From Kiritimatiellia bacterium (GTDB lineage: Bacteria; Verrucomicrobiota; Kiritimatiellia; CAIQIC01; JAGNIJ01): a DNA stretch of 64,000 nt. The position numbers were made by a program, and so were the translations under genes. Below the pieces are notes generated by a model. That model did no database searches, was not told where the DNA came from, and worked only from the letters and a program-made list of their open reading frames with translations. The stretch is from the NCBI GenBank assembly GCA_018001225.1, contig JAGNIJ010000008.1:1-64000 (forward strand), written 5' to 3'. Shown in pieces: positions 50,084 to 58,577 of the stretch; position 1 is the first letter of the stretch; each line of letters starts with the position of its first letter.

Positions 50084-52990
50084 ATGCTGGACACGCGTGA
50101 TTCGGCGGAGCTTTGTGACAAGGAAGCGGCGCCTTCGCGGCGCGGTACGGCGGCGAAAACCGCGCGGCGCGCGGCCCCGGCAGCCAGGAAAAAGGCCCGG
50201 CCCGGCCTCGCCATCCCCCGCGTCTTCAGCGCGCCGGGCGTGAACCCGTTCGACGCCGTGGAGTGGGAGCGGCGCAAGGCGGCCATCGGCGACGAGAAGG
50301 GCAAGACGATCTTCGAGCAGGATAACGTGATGGTCCCGCGCGCGTGGTCCATGCTCGCGACGAACGTCGTGGCCTCGAAATATTTCTACGGCGAGCTCGG
50401 GACGCCCGCACGGGAGCATTCCGCGCGGCAGCTCATCCACCGGGTCGCGCGGACGATCGCGGACTGGGGGCTGGCGGACGGGGTGTTCGCCTCGCCGGAG
50501 GACGCGGAGGTGTTCTATAGCGAGCTGGCGTGGCTCTGCCTGCACCAGCACGGCTCGTTCAACTCGCCGGTCTGGTTCAACTGCGGCCTGTACCACCAGT
50601 ACGGCGTCGGCAAGGGGAACGGGCACGGCCTGTTCTACTTCGACCGCGCCGAGGGCCGCGTGCGCCGGGCAGCGACCCAGTACGAGCGGCCGCAGTGCTC
50701 GGCCTGCTTCATCCAGTCGGTCGAGGACTCGATGGAGGGCATCATGCGGCTCGCGCACAGCGAGGCCATGCTGTTCAAGTTCGGCAGCGGCACGGGCTCG
50801 GACCTGTCCACCCTGCGCAGCGAGCGGGAGAAGTTGAGCGGCGGCGGGCGGCCCAGCGGCCCGCTCTCGTTCCTCAAGGTCTACGACTCGATCGCCAGCG
50901 TGGTGAAGTCCGGCGGCAAGACGCGCCGCGCGGCGAAGATGAACACGCTGAAGTGCTGGCACCCGGACATCAAGGAGTTCATCCAGGCCAAGCAGAACGA
51001 GGAGAAGAAGGCCTGGGCGCTGATCGAGCAGGGCTACGACGGCAACTTCAACGGCGAGGCGTACGGCTCCATCGGCTACCAGAACGAGAACTTGAGCGTG
51101 CGCCTGACGGACGGCTTCATGCGCGCGGTGCTCGAGGATGGCGAGTGGCCGACGCGCTGGGTGACCGACCCCTCCAAGCCGGGCCCGACGTACAAGGCGC
51201 GTGACCTGATGCGCTGGATCGCCGAGGGCACGTGGACCTGCGGCGACCCGGGCGTGCAGTACGAGGACACCATCCAGCGCTGGCACACCTGCGCGCGCAC
51301 GGGCCCGATCAATTCGAGCAACCCGTGCAGCGAGTACATGTTCCTCGACGACAGCTCCTGCAACCTCGCGTCCCTGAACCTGATGAAGTTCGTACGCGAC
51401 GACGGCGCCTTCGACGTCGAGCTCTTCCGCGCCGCCGTCCGGATCTTCATCACGGCGCAGGAGATCGTCGTGGACAACGCGAGCTACCCGACGGAGCCGA
51501 TCACGGTCCACAGCCACCGGTTCCGCCCGCTGGGGCTCGGCTACGCGAACCTCGGCTCGCTGCTGATGGCCCTCGGGCTGCCCTACGACAGCGACCGCGG
51601 CCGGGCGATCGCCGGCGCGCTGACGGCGATCATGCACTTCGGCGCCTACGCGCAGTCCGCGCGCCTGGCGGAGGTCCTCGATCCGTTCGAGGGCTTCGCC
51701 GACAACCGGGAGACCATGCTCGAGGTCGTCGGCCGCCACCGCGCCGCGCTCGACACCCTGCCGCCGGGCTGCCCGCCCGACCTGCTCGCCGCCGCCCGCG
51801 CGGCGGCGGACGAGGCGCTCGAGGCTGGGAAGAAGCACGGCTACCGCAACGCCCAGGTCACCGTCCTGGCGCCGACCGGCACGATCGGGTTCATGATGGA
51901 CTGCGACACGACCGGCGTGGAGCCGGACATCGCGATCGTGAAGTACAAGCTCCTCGCCGGCGGCGGCATGCTGAAGATCGTCAACCGCACCGTCCCCGCC
52001 GCGCTGCAGCGGCTGGGCTACGGCCGGCCCCAGGTCCAGGAGATCCTCGAATACATCGAGCACAACGACACCATCGAGGGCGCGCCGGGCATCAAGGAAG
52101 AGGACCTGCCCGTGTTCGACTGCGCCTTCAAGCCGCGCAACGGGCGGCGGTACATCCCCTACGGGGCGCACCTGCGCATGATGAGCGCCGTGCAGCCGTT
52201 CCTCTCGGGGGCCATCAGCAAGACCGTCAACATGCCCACGGAAGCGACCGTGGACGAGATCATGCAGACGTACATCGACGGCTGGAAGCTGGGCCTGAAG
52301 GCTATCGCGATCTACCGCGACGGCTGCAAGCGCAGCCAGCCGGTGAACACGGGCAAGACCGAGAAGGCCGCCGAGAAGCCGGGCGGCAACGGCTCCAAGG
52401 CGCGCCCCCTGCGCAAGCGGATGCCCAGCACGCGGCAGTCGATCACGCACAAGTTCGACATCGCGGGCCACGAGGGCTACCTGACCGTCGGGCTCTACGA
52501 CGACGGCTCGCCGGGCGAGCTGTTCATCACCATGGCCAAGGAAGGGAGCACGATCGGCGGGCTGATGGACTCCTTCGGCACGGCGATCTCGATGTGCCTC
52601 CAGTACGGCGTGCCGCTCAAGACGCTGGTCGAGAAGTTCGCGCACTCGCGGTTCGAGCCCAGCGGCTTCACGAAGAACCCGGACATCCCGATCGCCAAAT
52701 CGCTGCCGGACTACATCTTCCGGTGGCTCGGTCACACGTTCCTCGAGGGCTTCAAGGCGCCCGCGCCGGCGAAGTCGCTCCAGCCCGAGCCGGCGGCGGC
52801 CGCCCCGGCCGCCGAGAAGCCGGCCAAGGCCGCGGTGCCGGCGCACGGGATGAACGTCCAGGTCCTCGACGCGCAGTTCAAGAACTTCATGGAGGACGCG
52901 CCGGTCTGCGACCAGTGCGGCGCGATCACCGTGCGCAACGGCGCCTGCTACCGCTGTTACAACTGCGGCAACTCGATGGGGTGCTCGTAG
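50084..52990 (+). CDS. nrdJ: Adenosylcobalamin-dependent (class II) ribonucleotide reductase
   Basis: NrdJ makes deoxyribonucleotides using a cobalamin-derived radical, with or without oxygen. The 968-residue protein has a basic Ala/Lys-rich N-terminal tail (about 1-40), then the barrel: NSPVWFNCGLY, QCSACFIQSVEDSMEGI, FGSGTGSDLSTLRS, PINSSNPCSEYMFLDDSSCNLASLNLMKF with the NxCxE radical-site motif, ITVHSHRFRPLGLGYANLG and VLAPTGTIGFMMDCDTTGVEPD. A TSCPD-like domain at about 780-875 (STRQSITHKFDIAGHEGYLTVGLYDDGSPGELFITMAKEGSTIGGLMDSFGTAIS) and a C-terminal zinc-ribbon or redox Cys cluster (CDQCGAITVRNGACYRCYNCGNSMGCS) finish it. It is the only reductase seen here. Confidence 0.97.
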   Translation: MLDTRDSAELCDKEAAPSRRGTAAKTARRAAPAARKKARPGLAIPRVFSAPGVNPFDAVEWERRKAAIGDEKGKTIFEQDNVMVPRAWSMLATNVVASKYFYGELGTPAREHSARQLIHRVARTIADWGLADGVFASPEDAEVFYSELAWLCLHQHGSFNSPVWFNCGLYHQYGVGKGNGHGLFYFDRAEGRVRRAATQYERPQCSACFIQSVEDSMEGIMRLAHSEAMLFKFGSGTGSDLSTLRSEREKLSGGGRPSGPLSFLKVYDSIASVVKSGGKTRRAAKMNTLKCWHPDIKEFIQAKQNEEKKAWALIEQGYDGNFNGEAYGSIGYQNENLSVRLTDGFMRAVLEDGEWPTRWVTDPSKPGPTYKARDLMRWIAEGTWTCGDPGVQYEDTIQRWHTCARTGPINSSNPCSEYMFLDDSSCNLASLNLMKFVRDDGAFDVELFRAAVRIFITAQEIVVDNASYPTEPITVHSHRFRPLGLGYANLGSLLMALGLPYDSDRGRAIAGALTAIMHFGAYAQSARLAEVLDPFEGFADNRETMLEVVGRHRAALDTLPPGCPPDLLAAARAAADEALEAGKKHGYRNAQVTVLAPTGTIGFMMDCDTTGVEPDIAIVKYKLLAGGGMLKIVNRTVPAALQRLGYGRPQVQEILEYIEHNDTIEGAPGIKEEDLPVFDCAFKPRNGRRYIPYGAHLRMMSAVQPFLSGAISKTVNMPTEATVDEIMQTYIDGWKLGLKAIAIYRDGCKRSQPVNTGKTEKAAEKPGGNGSKARPLRKRMPSTRQSITHKFDIAGHEGYLTVGLYDDGSPGELFITMAKEGSTIGGLMDSFGTAISMCLQYGVPLKTLVEKFAHSRFEPSGFTKNPDIPIAKSLPDYIFRWLGHTFLEGFKAPAPAKSLQPEPAAAAPAAEKPAKAAVPAHGMNVQVLDAQFKNFMEDAPVCDQCGAITVRNGACYRCYNCGNSMGCS

Positions 52991-53006
52991 GAAGCGTTCA
53001 GCCTGC

Positions 53007-53032
53007 GGCTCCGGCGCTCCGCCGCCGGAGCC
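53007..53032 (+). repeat. Hairpin after nrdJ, family B
   Basis: GGCTCCGGCG-ctccgc-CGCCGGAGCC, then TGTTTCCCTTT. It has the sequence of a family B repeat and probably also ends nrdJ transcription. Confidence 0.65.
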
Positions 53033-53081
53033 TGTTTCCCTTTCGCGTTCACCGGCGCACGCCTACCGCTGCCCGGCGGGG

Positions 53082-53111
53082 TTGTGATCGCGGGCGGGAT
53101 TCTGATATAAG
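53082..53111 (+). promoter_or_regulatory. Candidate leaderless promoter of lgt
   Basis: TTGTGA, 18 bases, TATAAG, then 6 bases (gcggcc) to the ATG at 53118. The start codon itself is the expected transcription start; there is no Shine-Dalgarno. Confidence 0.55.
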
Positions 53112-53117
53112 GCGGCC

Positions 53118-53870
53118 ATGGACCCGGTTTGCTTCACCATCGGCAGCCGCCCGATCTACTGGTACGGCGTGCTCACGGCCCTCGGCTTTCTGGGTGCGGT
53201 CACGCACTGGAACTGGCTGGGCCGGAAGCAGCAGCGGCCGCCGGGCTTCGGCTCGGAGCTGGCGTTCTGGATCATGCTGGCCGGCATCGTCGGCTCGCGC
53301 GCGGCCTACGTCTTCTCGGAACTGGAGGAGTTCCGCGGACGGTGGCTCGCCGTCGTGCGGATCGACCAGGGCGGGCTCATCTTTTACGGCGGCTTCCTCG
53401 GCGCCATCGCCGCGGTGTGGTTCCTGGCCCGGCGGCGCGGGGAGGCGTTCTGGTCGCTGTCCGATTTCACGATCTCCGCCCTCCCCCTCGGCCACGCCTT
53501 CGGCCGGATCGGCTGCTTCATGAACGGATGCTGCTACGGCCGGCCCTCCGCCCTTCCCTGGGCCTGCCCCTCGCACGACGCGCTCCGCCACCCGACGCAG
53601 CTCTACGAGGCCGCCGCCAACCTGGCGATCTACATCGCCCTGCTCGTCCTCCTGCGGCGCGAGGGCGCGGAGGCCCGGCCCGGCCGGATCACCGGCCTGT
53701 ACCTGATGACCTATCCCGCCGTCCGGTTCGCCGTGGAGTTCCTGCGCGGAGACCCACGGATGCGTTGGGCGGGGCTCTCGGTCGCGCAGTGGTTGAGCCT
53801 GGCGATGATCCTGCTCGGCGCCGCGCTCTGGACGGGAATCGCGCAGCGATGGAGCCGCTCCCCGCCGTGA
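53118..53870 (+). CDS. lgt: Prolipoprotein diacylglyceryl transferase
   Basis: Lgt attaches diacylglycerol from phosphatidylglycerol to the lipobox cysteine of lipoproteins. The 250-residue protein has about seven helices. Conserved pieces are [48 protein letters not shown] and the signature [28 protein letters not shown] and the ending [25 protein letters not shown] follow. It stands with a pseudouridine synthase gene that overlaps its 3' end by 22 bases. Confidence 0.95.
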   Translation: MDPVCFTIGSRPIYWYGVLTALGFLGAVTHWNWLGRKQQRPPGFGSELAFWIMLAGIVGSRAAYVFSELEEFRGRWLAVVRIDQGGLIFYGGFLGAIAAVWFLARRRGEAFWSLSDFTISALPLGHAFGRIGCFMNGCCYGRPSALPWACPSHDALRHPTQLYEAAANLAIYIALLVLLRREGAEARPGRITGLYLMTYPAVRFAVEFLRGDPRMRWAGLSVAQWLSLAMILLGAALWTGIAQRWSRSPP

Positions 53871-54814
53871 GCGCGCCGTCCGCCACCGGGGAGACCGGGC
53901 GACTGGGTTTCGCCGGGCCTCCCGCCCGGCTGGACGGCTGGCTGGCCGCCGCGCGGCCCGACCACTCCCGCGCCCGCTGGCAGGACTTGATCCGCGAGGG
54001 CCGCGTCCGCGTGAACGGCCGCCCGCGCAAGCCCGGTCATCTCCTCAAGGACGGCGACGCCGTCGAGTTCGATATCCCCGCGCCCGCGCCCGTCGATCTG
54101 AAGCCGGAGCCCATCGCGCTGGACATCCTGTTCGAGGACGAGCACCTCCTCGTGCTGAACAAGCCGCCGGGGCTCGTGGTCCATCCCGCGCCCGGCCACG
54201 ACGCCGGCACGCTGGTCAACGCGCTGCTGCACCACTGCGGACCGGGCTTCAGCGTCGGCGGCGACCAGCGGCCGGGCATCGTGCACCGGCTGGACCGCGA
54301 TACCAGCGGCGCGCTGGTCGTCGCGAAAACCGAGGCCGTGCTGGCCGGCCTGGCCGCCCAGTTCAAGAACCGCGAGGTGCGCAAGCAGTACCTCGCCCTC
54401 GCCTGGGGCGCGCCCGTCCCGGCCGAGGGCACCATCGAGACGCTGGTCGGCCGGCATCCGCATCATCGCCAGAAAATGTCCGCCCGGCCCCGCACCGGCC
54501 GCCCGGCGGTCACGCACTACGAAACGGTCCAGGTCCTCGGCCCGGTCTCGCTGCTGCGGGTGCGGATCGAAACCGGGCGCACGCACCAGATCCGGGTCCA
54601 CCTCGCCCACCGCGGCCACCCGGTCGTGGGCGATACCCAGTATGGCCGGGCCCGGCCGGGCGTGCTGCCCGTCGAGCCGGGGCGCCAGATGCTGCACGCG
54701 GAGCGGCTGGCGTTCCGCCATCCCGTCACCGGCGCGGAACTCGAGTTCCAGGCGCCGATCCCGCCGGACCTGCGCGGGATGCTGCGGGCCTTGAGTCGGC
54801 CGGCCGGCGAGTGA
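53849..54814 (+). CDS. rluD: RluA/RluD-family pseudouridine synthase
   Basis: The 321-residue enzyme probably isomerises uridines in 23S rRNA helix 69 or a similar site. The N-terminal S4 domain is [48 protein letters not shown] (about 30-85). The catalytic domain has [25 protein letters not shown] and the signature [21 protein letters not shown] with the catalytic aspartate. KQYLALAWG and [28 protein letters not shown] follow. The ATG at 53849 overlaps lgt by 22 bases; a GTG at 53867 giving a GTGA overlap is equally possible. The exact RluD versus RluC/A target is not certain. Confidence 0.88.
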   Translation: MEPLPAVSAPSATGETGRLGFAGPPARLDGWLAAARPDHSRARWQDLIREGRVRVNGRPRKPGHLLKDGDAVEFDIPAPAPVDLKPEPIALDILFEDEHLLVLNKPPGLVVHPAPGHDAGTLVNALLHHCGPGFSVGGDQRPGIVHRLDRDTSGALVVAKTEAVLAGLAAQFKNREVRKQYLALAWGAPVPAEGTIETLVGRHPHHRQKMSARPRTGRPAVTHYETVQVLGPVSLLRVRIETGRTHQIRVHLAHRGHPVVGDTQYGRARPGVLPVEPGRQMLHAERLAFRHPVTGAELEFQAPIPPDLRGMLRALSRPAGE

Positions 54815-54863
54815 GAGCTTTTGACTTCCCGCCGGCGTCCATCTGGGGCATTCTGGACGGCCG

Positions 54864-55619
54864 ATGAATAAAAAGGCCGAACCGACGGATCTCCGCGACG
54901 GCTGGCTGAAGCTGGCGCGCGAGCTGGAGGAACACCTGCAGCAGCTCCGCGACGAGGGCGTCACGGAGGTGGAGGCGGACCCCGAGCAGGTCCGCCGGAT
55001 CGCGCTCCCGCCGGTGTTCCCGCCGCCCGCGGCGGAAGAGTCCGCCGACGTCGCCGCCGGGCTGGCGGCCGTCGCCGAAAAGGTCCGGGCCTGCACGCGC
55101 TGCCCGCTGCACGCCACGCGCACGCGGACCGTGCCGGGCCAGGGCTCGACCGCGCCGGAGATCATGTTCATCGGCGAGGGCCCCGGCGCGGACGAGGACC
55201 AGCAGGGCCTGGCGTTCGTCGGGCGCGCGGGCCAGTTACTGACGAAGATCATCGAAGCCATGGGCTTCACGCGCGAGCAGGTGTTCATCGGCAACATCGT
55301 CAAGTGCCGGCCGCCGGGCAACCGCGTACCGATGCCCGAGGAGATGCAGACCTGCCTGCCGTACCTGCGCGAGCAGATCGCGCTGCTCAAGCCGAAGGTC
55401 ATCGTCGCCCTCGGCGCCACGGCCGTGAAAGGCCTGCTCGACACGCAGAGCGGCATCACGCGGCTGCGCGGCCAGTGGATGAGCTACGAGGGGATCGACC
55501 TGATGCCGACCTTCCATCCCGCCTACCTGCTGCGGAATCCCGCGGGCAAGAAGGACGTCTGGGAAGACATGAAGGCCGTGCTCGCGCGGCTCGGTCGCGA
55601 GCCGCCGCCGAGGAAGTAG
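54864..55619 (+). CDS. Family 4 uracil-DNA glycosylase (Fe-S)
   Basis: The 251-residue enzyme removes uracil from DNA. The N-terminal 65 residues are helical and acidic, an extension common in bacterial family 4 enzymes. The catalytic part has Fe-S cysteines C77 and C80 ([19 protein letters not shown]) with the second pair in [26 protein letters not shown]. The motif [37 protein letters not shown], and the C-terminal HPAYLLRNP follow. Together with endonuclease V and NAD ligase, it supplies base-deamination repair from this window. The last promoter-like CATTCT lies 9 bases before the ATG, but a matching -35 at 17 bases is missing. Confidence 0.93.
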   Translation: MNKKAEPTDLRDGWLKLARELEEHLQQLRDEGVTEVEADPEQVRRIALPPVFPPPAAEESADVAAGLAAVAEKVRACTRCPLHATRTRTVPGQGSTAPEIMFIGEGPGADEDQQGLAFVGRAGQLLTKIIEAMGFTREQVFIGNIVKCRPPGNRVPMPEEMQTCLPYLREQIALLKPKVIVALGATAVKGLLDTQSGITRLRGQWMSYEGIDLMPTFHPAYLLRNPAGKKDVWEDMKAVLARLGREPPPRK

Positions 55620-55704
55620 TCGGGCTCAACGAGCCCGGCCCCCAAATCCGCGCGTAAGGACCTCCGACCCTATGCGATGCCGCGAAAGTTCTCCTTGGCT
55701 GTCA

Positions 55705-55792
55705 CGGCTCGCGGGGACGCTCGCCCTCCAGGCGAGAAATTTATCTGCATCGTATAGAAAGCGTTCTGGAGGGCGAGCGTCCCCGCGAGCCG
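55705..55792. repeat. Palindromic repeat, family C (longest copy)
   Basis: CGGCTCGCGGGGACGCTCGC...CTCCAG and CTGGAGGGCGAGCGTCCCCG...CGAGCCG are perfect 26-bp arms around a 36-base AT-richer centre. Outside them, GCTGTC and GACAGC extend the symmetry. It is the main content of the 265-base gap 55620-55884. Confidence 0.8.
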
Positions 55793-55884
55793 CAAAGACA
55801 GCGGTGTGCGCAGGGAATGCCCGAGTGACCGCCATCCTTACGCGCAGATTTGGGCGGCCGCAGGGGTCTTGCCGGCCACGGTTT

Positions 55885-56580
55885 TCAGCCGTGCGCGGTC
55901 TGGTCGCCTTCCGGCAGTTCCACGCGGACGGTGCTCTTCTTGAGCGTTTCGTGGTCCAGGTGGGCCGAGCCGACGATGGCGCCGCCCAGGTGCCCGATCA
56001 GGTGCGCCAGCGCGCCGCGGCACGAGGAAGCGCGGCCGTTGATGACGGTCAGCGTCGCCACGGAATCGGGCAGCGCCAGTTGGCTCCGCAGGAACCCCGA
56101 CTGGGACGGCAGGCGGAAGCCCTTCTGGCAGTTCGGGCAGCGCCCGCGCCGACCGCCGTCGCTGTCGCGGACCCAGAGCTTCTGGCCGCAGGACGGGCAG
56201 CTTATCTTGAAATCCATTTCGCCCTCCTGCCGGAACAGCAGGATGGCCAGGGGCATGGATTTTTCCAGCGGCAGGCGGCGGTAAATGGCGCGGATGCGAT
56301 CGAGCGAAACGACGTCCAGGAACCGGACCAGGAGCGCGCACCCGTGGGCCTGCCGTACCGCCTCGTCCCAGCCGTCCGTCAAGCGGGGATCGCCGGCGAG
56401 GATGCGCAGGCGCAGCCGGTGGCCCTCGATTTCCATCTCGCCCTCGTTGTTCGAGGCGCGGGGGCATACCGCCGACAGGAAGGCCCGGCCCAACTCTTCG
56501 TGCAGGCAAAGCAGCAGAATCTGGGCATGGGTGCCCGGCATCACGGGCGGGGTCTTCTCGGTAGCCTCATCATGGCTCAT
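55885..56580 (-). CDS. Zinc-ribbon protein of unknown function
   Basis: The 231-residue protein is split in two. Residues 1-120 look like a small alpha/beta domain (AQILLLCLHEELGRAFLSAV; WDEAVRQAHGCALLVRFLDVVSLDRIRAIYRRLPLEKSMPLAILLFRQ), reminiscent of the end of a Ras-like GTPase domain but without a P-loop. A zinc ribbon follows (CPSCGQKLWVRDSDGGRRGRCPNCQKGFRLP, about 128-160). A tail contains LAHLIGHLGGAIVGSAHLD. It has a leaderless-type promoter (56591-56619) and no ribosome site. I do not recognise the family. It is a single-gene unit. Confidence 0.65.
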   Translation of the reverse strand: MSHDEATEKTPPVMPGTHAQILLLCLHEELGRAFLSAVCPRASNNEGEMEIEGHRLRLRILAGDPRLTDGWDEAVRQAHGCALLVRFLDVVSLDRIRAIYRRLPLEKSMPLAILLFRQEGEMDFKISCPSCGQKLWVRDSDGGRRGRCPNCQKGFRLPSQSGFLRSQLALPDSVATLTVINGRASSCRGALAHLIGHLGGAIVGSAHLDHETLKKSTVRVELPEGDQTAHG

Positions 56581-56590
56581 GGCAGTTTGG

Positions 56591-56619
56591 TATGTAGTCC
56601 TCCCGCCCGGTTTGGGCAA
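56591..56619 (-). promoter_or_regulatory. Candidate leaderless promoter of the zinc-ribbon gene
   Basis: On the minus strand: TTGCCC, 17 bases, TACATA, then 10 bases (ccaaactgcc) to the ATG at 56580. There is no Shine-Dalgarno. Confidence 0.5.
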
Positions 56620-56649
56620 CAGAAAAAACGGGCGGCCGGCCATGCCTCA

Positions 56650-56772
56650 TACCAGGTACGGGTGAGAGGCGGTACGAACGGCGTCCCAGAGCTCCGCCCT
56701 CCAGTGGCAGGAATCATGGAGGGGCGAGCTCCTGCGAGCCCGAAATCTACCCGCCCTCACCCGGATTTGGTA
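56650..56772. mobile_element. MITE-like element, copy 2
   Basis: 123 bp, inverted relative to copy 1 (4746-4866), with three substitutions and a 2-bp indel between them. Ends TACCAGGTACGGGTGA and TCACCCGGATTTGGTA. It is flanked by TCA on both sides (56647-56649 and 56773-56775), a 3-bp target duplication. It sits in the 296-base gap between two minus-strand genes. Confidence 0.85.
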
Positions 56773-56782
56773 TCACTCATGT

Positions 56783-56867
56783 GGGGACGCCGCTTGTCGG
56801 CGCCCGCGGGCCCTGTAGTGAAGCGAAGCGCGTACTACAGGGCGGGCGTCGCAAGCGACGCCCCTAC
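56783..56867. repeat. Compound palindromes next to MITE copy 2
   Basis: GACGCCGcttgtCGGCGcc (near 56786-56804), then CCCTGTAGTGAAGCG...CGTACTACAGGG (family A-like edges), then GGGCGTCGC-aa-GCGACGCCC. They stand just downstream of the GH13 gene and may also terminate it. Confidence 0.6.
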
Positions 56868-56876
56868 TTTCCGCCA

Positions 56877-58577
56877 TCAGGCGGGGACCAGCCAGGCAAA
56901 CGCGTAGGGACGCAGCGCCGGCCGGGGGCCTGCCCACGGGTCGCCGACCATGCCCTTCCACCCGGTATCGCCGGGCAGGCGGACCTCGACGGTTCGCTCG
57001 CTGCAATTGTGCAGGGCCAGCACGCGCCCGCCTCCGCCCGGCGCGGTCCGCTCGACGGCGAACACGGCGGGCCCCAGGTCCAGGATCCGCTGCTCCCCGT
57101 CAGGGTGAAAGGCGGACTGGGCCGCGCGGCTCTTCAGCAAATCGGTCAAGGCGCGGAACACCCGCGCGGCCGGGCTCCCGGGATCGTCCAGGCGCGCCTG
57201 CACCTCCGCTTCCGTCCACGCGCGGCGGTTGATGGAGCGCGCGCGGCCCGTGCGCGAAACGGCCTCGGCGTCATTGGGCGCGGCCAGCAGGTTATTCAGG
57301 TACAGCGCGGGGACGCCCCGCAGCGCGAGCATCATGGCCTGCGAGCACAGGAACCGGGCGGCGTGGCGCTCCGGGTCCGGATCGGAGAGGGCGCTGAACC
57401 ACGCGCAGTTCAGTTCGTAGGGGCTTTCGCTGCCGTCGGCGTTCCGCTTGTGCGACACCTGCCCGCCCCGGGCGCGGACCTCGTTCTCCAGCCAGCGGAT
57501 TTCGCCGTCCGGCACCAGACCCTGCAGCGGCCGGACCCCGATGCCGTCGTGCGAGGCGGTGAAGTTGAGAAACGTACACCCGGGCGGCGGCGCGGCCAGC
57601 TCGCCCGCCCAGCGGGTCAGCGCGGAGGCGTCCCCGCGCAGGAGCGCGTGCAGGATCAGCGGCGGCAGGCTGAACTGGTACACCAGGTGGGCCTCGTCGC
57701 CGTTCCCGAAGTAGGCGACGTTTTCCCCGTGCGGGACGTTGGTCTCGGTCAGCAGCAGCACGCGCGGGGCCGCGAGCGCCAGGAAATCGCGCATCAGCTT
57801 CACGATTTCGTGCGTCTCCGGAAGGTGAATGCAGGGCGTGCCGGGCTTCTTCCACAGGTAGGCGATGGCGTCCAGGCGGATCACGCGCGCGCCCATCGAG
57901 ACGTAGAACAGGAGGATGTCGAGCAACTCGAAGAGCACGTCGGGGTTCGAGTAATCCAGGTCCACCTGGTCCTCGCTGAACGTGGTCCACACGTGGCGCG
58001 TCCCCCCGCGGGTCTCGACCGGGTGCAGCAGCGGCGTGCTGCGCGGCCGCATGACCGCCGTCCAGTCGGCGGCGGGGTCCGCCTCGATGAAGTAATGCCG
58101 GCCGGGCGCGACCGCCGCCTGGTAGTCCAGGAACCAGCCGCTCCGGCGCGAGACGTGATTGAGCACCAGGTCCATCATCAGGCCGAAGGATTCGCCCAGC
58201 GCCCGGATGTCCGCCCAGGAACCGAGTTCCGGCCGGACGGTGCGGTAGTGGACCACCGAAAAGCCGTCGTCCGAGGAGGATGGGAAGAACGGCAGGAGGT
58301 GCGCCGTGTTGATCGCGCCGGCGAGGCGCCGGTCCAGGAATCGCTTCAACGTGGCCAGCGGCTTTTCGCCGGCGGCGCGGATGGCGTCGGCGTACGTGAT
58401 GAGCCACGCGTCTTTTTCGGTCCAGCGGGGGCCCGGCGGGACGGGCTCCTCGCCGAGGCCGTACCGGCCGATCATCATGGCCAGCCGGGAAAGGCAGCGG
58501 TCCGCCCGGTTCCCGTACAGCCGCTCGAATCGCCCGCGCAGCCGCTCCATGATCCCGCTGGCAAAATAGGTCTTCAT
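56877..58577 (-). CDS. GH13_18 glycoside phosphorylase (sucrose/glucosylglycerate phosphorylase type)
   Basis: The 566-residue (beta/alpha)8 enzyme of the sucrose-phosphorylase group splits an alpha-glucoside with phosphate to give glucose-1-phosphate. Key parts: LLPFFPSSSDDGFSVVHY, MMDLVLNHVSRRSGWFLDY, VDLDYSNPDVL, the nucleophile aspartate in ARVIRLDAIAYLWK, the acid/base glutamate in VLLLTETNVPHGENV, the transition-state aspartate in NFTASHDGIGVRP and a C-terminal beta domain. The neighbours (gpgS, a GT4 enzyme, a HAD phosphatase) make glucosylglycerate phosphorylase the likeliest activity, but sucrose or other substrates cannot be excluded. The ATG overlaps the GT4 stop (ATGA). Confidence 0.85.
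   Translation of the reverse strand: MKTYFASGIMERLRGRFERLYGNRADRCLSRLAMMIGRYGLGEEPVPPGPRWTEKDAWLITYADAIRAAGEKPLATLKRFLDRRLAGAINTAHLLPFFPSSSDDGFSVVHYRTVRPELGSWADIRALGESFGLMMDLVLNHVSRRSGWFLDYQAAVAPGRHYFIEADPAADWTAVMRPRSTPLLHPVETRGGTRHVWTTFSEDQVDLDYSNPDVLFELLDILLFYVSMGARVIRLDAIAYLWKKPGTPCIHLPETHEIVKLMRDFLALAAPRVLLLTETNVPHGENVAYFGNGDEAHLVYQFSLPPLILHALLRGDASALTRWAGELAAPPPGCTFLNFTASHDGIGVRPLQGLVPDGEIRWLENEVRARGGQVSHKRNADGSESPYELNCAWFSALSDPDPERHAARFLCSQAMMLALRGVPALYLNNLLAAPNDAEAVSRTGRARSINRRAWTEAEVQARLDDPGSPAARVFRALTDLLKSRAAQSAFHPDGEQRILDLGPAVFAVERTAPGGGGRVLALHNCSERTVEVRLPGDTGWKGMVGDPWAGPRPALRPYAFAWLVPA

Noticed and set aside
54817-54863. Leaderless promoter for the uracil-DNA glycosylase gene
   Set aside because: CATTCT lies 9 bases before the ATG, but the nearest TTGACT is 22 bases further up, too far for a standard promoter, so it was left out of the leaderless set.
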